Source: JBOFEH01 sp051650265
GTDB taxonomy: Bacteria > Bacillota > Clostridia > Lachnospirales > Cellulosilyticaceae
Direction of reading: 5' to 3'
DNA length: 26,635 nt
Assembly (NCBI GenBank): GCA_051650265.1
Contig: JBOFIR010000014.1
Span: 1-26,635, forward strand
Shown: positions 21,744 to 26,635 of the stretch, in pieces
Layout: every line of letters begins with the position of its first letter
Numbering within the stretch: position 1 is the first letter of the stretch
Notes under the pieces: generated by a model
What the model was told of the DNA's origin: nothing
What the model saw: the letters and a program-made list of their open reading frames with translations, nothing else
Database searches by the model: none
Position numbers and translations under genes: made by a program

Positions 21744-23888
21744 TTAAGCTTCAGTTGATTGTACTGGCGCCTCTACTTTTTCTTCTTTTTTAGGTTTTGG
21801 AAGAAGTACTTTGCGAGATAGGTTCACACGACCTTGTTTGTCGATTTCAACAACCTTTACTTCAATCTCATCACCTACTGCTACCACATCTTCAACCTTC
21901 TCTACGCGTTCGTGTGCAAGTTGAGAAATGTGTACAAGACCTTCTTTTCCTGGTACAAGTTCTACGAATGCACCAAAGTTCATAAGTCTGACAACTTTAC
22001 CTTGGAATACTTGACCTGGCTCTAAATCTTTAGCAATTCCTTCAATGATTTCAATCGCACGTTTTGTTTTATCTGCATCTACACCACAGATAAATACGCG
22101 TCCATCATCTTCAATATCAATCTTAACACCTGTTTCTTCGATAATACGGTTAATCATCTTTCCTTTTGGTCCGATCACTTCACTGATTTTCTCAGGATTA
22201 ATTTGAATTTGAACAATCTTTGGTGCATACTCAGAGATCTCAGTTTTTGGTGCATCAATTGCTTTAAGCATGACTTCATCTAAAATATGAATTCTTGATT
22301 TACGTGTATCTTCTAATGCCCCTTTGATAATTTCTGGTGTAAGACCTTGGATCTTCATATCCATTTGGATTGCAGTAATCCCGTTATGTGTCCCACCTAC
22401 TTTAAAGTCCATGTCTCCGAAGAAATCTTCAAGACCTTGGATATCAGTAAGTAATACGAAATCATCATCTGTTTCACCTGTTACAATACCTACTGAAATT
22501 CCTGCTACTGGTGCTTTAATTGGTACACCTGCAGCCATAAGTGCTAATGTTGAACCACAGATACTTGCTTGAGATGTTGAGCCATTTGAGCTTAATACTT
22601 CTGATACAAGACGAATTGCATATGGGAACTCTTCTTCAGTTGGAAGTACTGGTATAAGTGCTCTTTCTGCAAGTGCACCGTGTCCAATTTCACGACGGCC
22701 TGGTGCTCTAGGTGATCTTGCTTCCCCTACTGAATATGGAGGGAAGTTGTAGTGGTGCATATAACGTTTTGATACTTCCGATTCATCTAACCCATCAATA
22801 GTTTGCATTTCTGAAAGGGAGCCAAGTGTTGTCACTGTTAAGACCTGCGTCTGTCCTCTTGTGAATAACCCTGATCCATGTACTCTAGGAATAAGATCAA
22901 TTTCCGCTGCTAAATAGCGAAGTGCATCTAAAGCACGACCATCTGGACGCTTGTGATCTTTAAGAATCATACGTCTTACAGTCTTCTTTTCAAAGTTGTA
23001 GAAAGCTTCACCTAAGTGTGCTAAGTGTTCCTCTTTACCTGCTTCTTCAAGTGCTGTAACAACGCGCTCTTTTAATACTTTTAATTGAGATTCACGCACT
23101 TGTTTATCATCTGTAAATACTGCATGTTCCATCTCTTCATCACTGATCATACTAGTAATTTCTGCATAGATTTCTGCTGGTATTTCAAATTTTGTATAAG
23201 TTCTTTTTTCTTTACCGCACTCTGCTTTAATCGTGTTGATAAATGCTACGATTTCTTGGTTAGCAGCATGTCCTTTCATAATCGCTTCAAACATAAGCTC
23301 TTCAGAAATTTCATTCGCTCCAGCTTCGATCATCATCACTTTCTCGCTTGTAGAAGATACTGTAAGTGCTAAGTCACTTGCTTGTCTTTGTGCTGCGTTA
23401 GGGTTGATTACAAGTTCGCCATCTACAAGACCAACTTGTACTGATCCAACTGGGCCATAGAATGGAATATCTGAAATATCTACTACTAATGAAGCTGCGA
23501 TCATTGCTGTCACTTCTGGACTACAATCTTGCTCTACTGCAAGTACAGTTGTTGTCAGTACAACATCATTACGGTAGTCTTTTGGGAATAATGGTCTCAT
23601 CGGTCTGTCAATAACACGTGATGTAAGAACAGCTCTTTCTGATGGGCGTCCTTCTCTCTTAATAAATCCACCTGGGATTTTTCCTACTGCATAGAATTTT
23701 TCTTCATAGTTAACGCTTAGTGGGAAGAAATCAATCCCATCTCTTGGTTCATCACTTGCTACTACTGTAGCAAGTACTACTGTCTCTCCATAGCTTACAA
23801 GTGCACTACCATTAGCAAGACCGGCCACTTTACCAATCTCAACTTTAAGTTCTCTCCCTGCGAGAGTTGTTGAATATTTTTTAATCAT
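21744..23888 (-). CDS. pnp: Polyribonucleotide nucleotidyltransferase (PNPase)
   Basis: PNPase degrades RNA from the 3' end using phosphate and can also add nucleotides; it forms a trimeric ring in the cytoplasm. The 714-aa protein is full length and ordered as expected. RNase PH domain 1 is at about 10-140 (GSALVSYGETVVLATVV), with an alpha-helical linker to about 310. RNase PH domain 2 is at about 320-545, with SGLFTRGQTQVLTVTTLGS and SVGIVTGETDDDFVLLTDIQGLEDFFGDMDFKV, split here by the catalytic aspartates. The KH domain at about 555-615 has VIGPKGKMIN, and the S1 domain at about 622-692 has GKVVRLMNFGAFVELVPGKE. AAAGGGG lies before the ATG. A long hairpin in its leader suggests RNase III/PNPase autocontrol. 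It lies downstream of rpsO in the order common to many bacteria. Confidence 0.98.
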   Translation of the reverse strand: MIKKYSTTLAGRELKVEIGKVAGLANGSALVSYGETVVLATVVASDEPRDGIDFFPLSVNYEEKFYAVGKIPGGFIKREGRPSERAVLTSRVIDRPMRPLFPKDYRNDVVLTTTVLAVEQDCSPEVTAMIAASLVVDISDIPFYGPVGSVQVGLVDGELVINPNAAQRQASDLALTVSSTSEKVMMIEAGANEISEELMFEAIMKGHAANQEIVAFINTIKAECGKEKRTYTKFEIPAEIYAEITSMISDEEMEHAVFTDDKQVRESQLKVLKERVVTALEEAGKEEHLAHLGEAFYNFEKKTVRRMILKDHKRPDGRALDALRYLAAEIDLIPRVHGSGLFTRGQTQVLTVTTLGSLSEMQTIDGLDESEVSKRYMHHYNFPPYSVGEARSPRAPGRREIGHGALAERALIPVLPTEEEFPYAIRLVSEVLSSNGSTSQASICGSTLALMAAGVPIKAPVAGISVGIVTGETDDDFVLLTDIQGLEDFFGDMDFKVGGTHNGITAIQMDMKIQGLTPEIIKGALEDTRKSRIHILDEVMLKAIDAPKTEISEYAPKIVQIQINPEKISEVIGPKGKMINRIIEETGVKIDIEDDGRVFICGVDADKTKRAIEIIEGIAKDLEPGQVFQGKVVRLMNFGAFVELVPGKEGLVHISQLAHERVEKVEDVVAVGDEIEVKVVEIDKQGRVNLSRKVLLPKPKKEEKVEAPVQSTEA

Positions 23889-23925
23889 TCTTATTTCCCC
23901 TTTCTAATAATGAGCGTTAGGTTGC

Positions 23926-24010
23926 GGAAGAGAAATTTGAATTGAGCAATCTTAAATAGGCTTATATGTAAGCCTATTTAACATTGCACAATCAGCAAAT
24001 TCACTCTTCC
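23926..24010 (-). ncRNA. Long hairpin in the rpsO-pnp interval (likely pnp autoregulatory leader)
   Basis: Nearly the whole 85-nt stretch folds on itself. The top stem TTAAATAGGCTTA pairs perfectly with its complement round a 4-nt loop. Below it GATTG/CAATC-type and AATTTG/CAAATT-type pairs continue to a GGAAGAG/CTCTTCC base, about 35-40 bp with few mismatches. It sits between the rpsO terminator and the pnp ribosome site. In E. coli a leader stem-loop before pnp is cut by RNase III and then used by PNPase to limit its own synthesis; a similar role is inferred here. Confidence 0.65.
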
Positions 24011-24030
24011 TTTGATAAAGATTTTCAAAA

Positions 24031-24055
24031 AAAGGGTGGATCGCCTCCACCCTTT
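24031..24055 (-). terminator. Terminator after rpsO
   Basis: AAAGGGTGGA (24031-24040) and TCCACCCTTT (24046-24055) form a 10-bp stem with a 5-nt loop, followed on the minus strand by a run of T. It probably allows some read-through into pnp, since I see no strong separate pnp promoter. Confidence 0.9.
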
Positions 24056-24068
24056 CCTATCAGTATGA

Positions 24069-24332
24069 TTATTTTCTGATTCCTAAATCTTTGATGATTG
24101 CACGGTATCTTTCGATGTCTGTTTTAACTAAGTAGTCAAGAAGACCTCTTCTTTTACCGATCATAAGGAATAAACCACGACGTGAATGGTGGTCTTTTTT
24201 GTGTGTACGTAAGTGATCTGTTAAGTGGTTGATTCTCTCTGTAAGAAGAGCGATTTGAACCTCTGGAGAACCAGTATCGTTAGCAGTTCTTGCGTGTTTT
24301 TCCATGATTTGTTGTTTTAATTCTTTAGTCAT
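24069..24332 (-). CDS. rpsO: 30S ribosomal protein S15
   Basis: S15 binds the central domain of 16S rRNA early in 30S assembly. The 87-aa sequence is a complete, typical S15: MTKELKQQIMEKHARTANDT, then GSPEVQIALLTERINHLTDH, then KKDHHSRRGLFLMIGKRRGL, and DIERYRAIIKDLGIRK at the end. CAGGAGGT lies before the ATG with the usual spacing. It follows ribF and precedes pnp, the usual neighbour. A leader of about 90 nt upstream can form small hairpins; S15 of several bacteria represses its own mRNA through such leaders, but the structure is not established here. Confidence 0.98.
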   Translation of the reverse strand: MTKELKQQIMEKHARTANDTGSPEVQIALLTERINHLTDHLRTHKKDHHSRRGLFLMIGKRRGLLDYLVKTDIERYRAIIKDLGIRK

Positions 24333-24424
24333 TGTAATTACCTCCTGTGATTTTGACTGTGGCCTATCACTAAGATAAGGTCGGAGTGTCCTGTCTCTGA
24401 GTAATGGCTATTTAATACTTCGTT

Positions 24425-24454
24425 AGTATAGCATATCCCACTTGTAGTTGTAAA
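24425..24454 (-). promoter_or_regulatory. Promoter of rpsO
   Basis: On the minus strand TTTACA (24449-24454), 18 bp, then TATACT (24425-24430), just after the ribF stop. The leader to the rpsO ATG would be about 85-90 nt and contains a CCTTATC/GATAGG hairpin that could be a control structure for S15. Confidence 0.6.
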
Positions 24455-24458
24455 CCAC

Positions 24459-25382
24459 TTAATCTCTTTTTAGGAGACGAAGACCTGTTTGCTTATCTTC
24501 CACAAGCTGTGCCTTCAAGGCATCAATGCCACTAAACTTCTGCTCTGTACGAATAAAATGATGGAATGCAACCTTTACCTCTACTCCATAGATTACCTCA
24601 TCAAAGTCAAAGATATACGTCTCAATCATTTTTATTTTGCCCGCCACTGTAGGGTTGTAACCTACATTGGTAATACCTTGATAAACTTGATTGTGAATTG
24701 TAATCGTTGTGGCATAAACACCATTTGGAGGGTAAACCCTCTCTGTGTCAGCAATGATATTAATAGTAGGGAACCCAAGTGTCCTGCCTAACTTCTTGCC
24801 ATGTACCACAGTACCTATAATACTGTAAGGTTCACCTAAAAGTTCTGCCGCACGCTCCATATCTCCCTGTAAAATCAGCTGTCTGATATAAGTACTGGAT
24901 ACCACCACATCATCTTCTTTGATTGTATCCACTGCACAGATTTCTATACCATATTTTTCACCTAATTCTCTCATGTGGGTAACATCTCCTCTTTTATTAC
25001 GTCCAAAAAAGTAATTTGTCCCCACTACAACGGCCTTTGCTCTAAGCTCCCCTACTAGAATTTCTTGGAAAAATCTATCAGGTTCAATTCCTGCAAATTG
25101 CTTTGTAAATGGATACTCAATAAATACATCTATCCCTAGCGTTCTTAGTTTTTCTTTACGATCTCTACGGGACATAATAAGAGCCTTAGGGTTAGTACCT
25201 AAAACCCAGGTGGGGTGAGGATAAAAAGATAATGCCACCTCTTGTAAATTGTGAGAAGTAGCTACTTCTTTAGCCACCTCGAATAAACGCTGATGTCCTA
25301 GATGCACACCATCAAAGTTGCCAAGTACCACAACACTTGATTTGTACTGAGTGACTTCTCTCGTCCCATAAATGTATTTCAT
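24459..25382 (-). CDS. ribF: Bifunctional riboflavin kinase / FAD synthetase
   Basis: RibF phosphorylates riboflavin to FMN and then adenylylates it to FAD. The N-terminal FAD synthetase domain shows VVLGNFDGVHLGHQRLF (nucleotidyltransferase GxxHxGH type), then AVVVGTNYFFGRNKRGD and VVSSTYIRQLI. The C-terminal riboflavin kinase domain shows GTVVHGKKLGRTLGFPTINI, then YPPNGVYATTI and ETYIFDFDEVIYG. I chose the ATG at 25380-25382 (307 aa) because GGGAGG lies 8 nt upstream. A GTG three codons earlier would place that site at or inside the start. It begins 18 bp after the truB stop and is co-transcribed. The length is typical. Confidence 0.96.
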   Translation of the reverse strand: MKYIYGTREVTQYKSSVVVLGNFDGVHLGHQRLFEVAKEVATSHNLQEVALSFYPHPTWVLGTNPKALIMSRRDRKEKLRTLGIDVFIEYPFTKQFAGIEPDRFFQEILVGELRAKAVVVGTNYFFGRNKRGDVTHMRELGEKYGIEICAVDTIKEDDVVVSSTYIRQLILQGDMERAAELLGEPYSIIGTVVHGKKLGRTLGFPTINIIADTERVYPPNGVYATTITIHNQVYQGITNVGYNPTVAGKIKMIETYIFDFDEVIYGVEVKVAFHHFIRTEQKFSGIDALKAQLVEDKQTGLRLLKRD

Positions 25383-25400
25383 CTTCCTCACCTCCCTTGG

Positions 25401-26297
25401 TTATGATGTCAAAAATAGTTTTTCAACCACTGCATAGCCTTTCGGCTGATCTATGTGATATACCCCTATGAAGTCTTCACTCTCTGTATAAAGGCGTACC
25501 ATCTGTTTTGTCTGCGGTAACGTTCCATCTATTTCGGTAAGTGGAATCGGATTACCATTTATAATAGCCTTTTGTGCTGTAGCTTTTACAGTATAGGCTG
25601 GATAGTCCATAAAGACTGAGTCCATGGTGTGAAGAAGTGCATCTAAATCACACTTTCTCTCTTCTAACTCCCCTAAAGTAATACTTTCTGTAAGTGTATA
25701 GGCACCTACTTTGGTTCTTAAGAGTTCACCCATATGAGCCCCACAACCTAGCTTCTTACCAATATCTGTACATAGTGTACGTATATAGGTTCCTTTAGAA
25801 CAGTTAACACGTATCTTAAACCGTTTCTCATCTAAAAATTCTAGAATATCACAACTATAAATTTGAACTTGTCTAGAAGGACGTTCTACCACTTTGCCTG
25901 CACGGGCAAGCTCATACAGTCTTACCCCACCTACTTTAATAGCCGAATACATAGGTGGTGTTTGCACATAGTCACCAATGAAGCTTGCTACAACTTCTCT
26001 AATTTGATCCTGAGTTACAGCTACTGGATAGGTTTCTAAAATCTCACCTGTTGCATCCTCTGTAGTTGTATACGACCCCAAAATCACTTCAGCTTCATAG
26101 CATTTATCCGCATCTGTCAGATAGGGTACAACTTTCGTTGCTCTTCCAATGCAAATGGGTAACACACCTTGAGCCTCTGGATCTAATGTGCCAGTATGGC
26201 CAATTTTCTTCTCTCTTAAAATACCTCTTGCTTTAGCTACTACATCATGAGATGTGAAGCCTTTTTCTTTGTATATATTAATGATTCCATGGATCAT
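25401..26297 (-). CDS. truB: tRNA pseudouridine(55) synthase
   Basis: TruB converts U55 of the T-loop of tRNAs to pseudouridine. The 298-aa sequence has MIHGIINIYKEKGFTSHDVV at the N-terminus, then KKIGHTGTLDPEAQGVLPIC with catalytic D39. It continues with YEAEVILGSYTTTEDATGEI, then MYSAIKVGGVRLYELAR, then VNCSKGTYIRTLCTDIG, all standard TruB blocks. A C-terminal PUA-like region follows at about 225-298. It starts 2 bp after the stop of the DHH phosphoesterase gene, indicating coupled translation, and ribF follows. The gene is complete and ordinary. Confidence 0.97.
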   Translation of the reverse strand: MIHGIINIYKEKGFTSHDVVAKARGILREKKIGHTGTLDPEAQGVLPICIGRATKVVPYLTDADKCYEAEVILGSYTTTEDATGEILETYPVAVTQDQIREVVASFIGDYVQTPPMYSAIKVGGVRLYELARAGKVVERPSRQVQIYSCDILEFLDEKRFKIRVNCSKGTYIRTLCTDIGKKLGCGAHMGELLRTKVGAYTLTESITLGELEERKCDLDALLHTMDSVFMDYPAYTVKATAQKAIINGNPIPLTEIDGTLPQTKQMVRLYTESEDFIGVYHIDQPKGYAVVEKLFLTS

Positions 26298-26299
26298 AT

Positions 26300-26635
26300 C
26301 TATGCTCTTCCTTCTCTAGCTAAAGCTGCCAATGCCAAGCGCACCTCTTCCAACAACTGATCAAAGTCTCCAACAAGTGTTGCACCTGCCGCCCTTTGAT
26401 GGCCGCCACCACCAAAATATTGACAGAGTTTTGCCACATCATATGGTGCGACACTGCGTGTACTTAGTTTATAAGTATTTGCTTCTGGTTGTGGATAGAG
26501 AAGTGCTGCAATTTCAGCTCCTTCTATGTTACGGATTGTGCTAATCACACTTTCTAAGTCATGCTTAGTCGCACCATACTGCTTCATATCTTCAGCTGTA
26601 ACATATGTCAAAAAAACATTTTCATCACCTAGCAC
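26300..26635 (-). CDS. nrnA: DHH/DHHA1 phosphoesterase (NrnA-like), C-terminal part
   Basis: Only the last 111 residues are in the window; the N-terminus lies beyond the right edge. The visible part is the DHHA1 substrate-binding domain with YKLSTRSVAPYDVAKLCQYF and the signature GGGGHQRAAGATL. In NrnA this domain works with an N-terminal DHH domain to degrade short RNA (nanoRNA) and to convert pAp to AMP. The order nrnA-truB-ribF is common in Firmicutes and supports the call. The valine codon GTG at the window end is inside the gene, not its start. Confidence 0.9.
   Translation of the reverse strand: MLGDENVFLTYVTAEDMKQYGATKHDLESVISTIRNIEGAEIAALLYPQPEANTYKLSTRSVAPYDVAKLCQYFGGGGHQRAAGATLVGDFDQLLEEVRLALAALAREGRA

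Overview
The window looks like chromosome of a low-GC, endospore-forming clostridium, most like the Lachnospiraceae/Cellulosilyticum type. This rests on gene content and codon style, not on a search. The indicators are dipicolinate synthase genes behind a sigma-K-like promoter, the nrnA-truB-ribF-rpsO-pnp order, a corrinoid methyltransferase set and many AT-rich intergenic hairpin terminators. No tRNA, rRNA, CRISPR, phage gene or insertion sequence was seen. About 28 protein genes are supported.

Layout. 1-2869 (-): a GH29 alpha-L-fucosidase followed by a GH18 chitinase/ENGase-like hydrolase that runs off the left edge; neither has a visible signal peptide. 3052-4866: a ZIP metal importer (+) faces a CDF metal exporter (-) across a shared terminator. 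The CDF promoter carries two ArsR/SmtB-type palindromes, one built into the terminator of the next operon. 4865-6357 (-): an operon of TIM-barrel protein, dihydrofolate reductase and DUF1653 protein. 6561-8023 (+): dpaA-dpaB. 8073-11237 (-): a CUT1 sugar ABC transporter (lipoprotein and two permeases, no ATPase). 11463-13724 (-): a membrane-bound HAMP/AraC regulator. 13754-17803 (-): a corrinoid methyltransferase module with corrinoid protein, MetH-activation-domain-like protein, RamA-like reductive activator and UroD-like methyltransferase. 18061-19356 (+): a divergent PocR-AraC regulator. 19435-21577: a Pro/Gly heptad-repeat protein, a 470-bp gap holding a small inverted-repeat element, an orphan protein and a GNAT acetyltransferase. 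21744-26635 (-): the pnp, rpsO, ribF, truB and nrnA core block.

How it may work together. The most unusual part is 8073-19356. A PocR-type regulator diverges from a corrinoid methyl-transfer module that runs in the same direction into an AraC regulator and a sugar importer. I infer uptake and corrinoid-dependent demethylation or methyl transfer of a small O- or N-methylated compound, possibly a methylated sugar. The sequence does not show the substrate, and a second methyltransferase and the transporter ATPase are absent. The CDF control region is the best-resolved regulatory site: a consensus promoter (TTGACT, 17 bp, TATAAT) flanked by two palindromes. Several stop codons (CDF, DUF1653, AraC) lie inside terminator stems, so intergenic space is tightly used.
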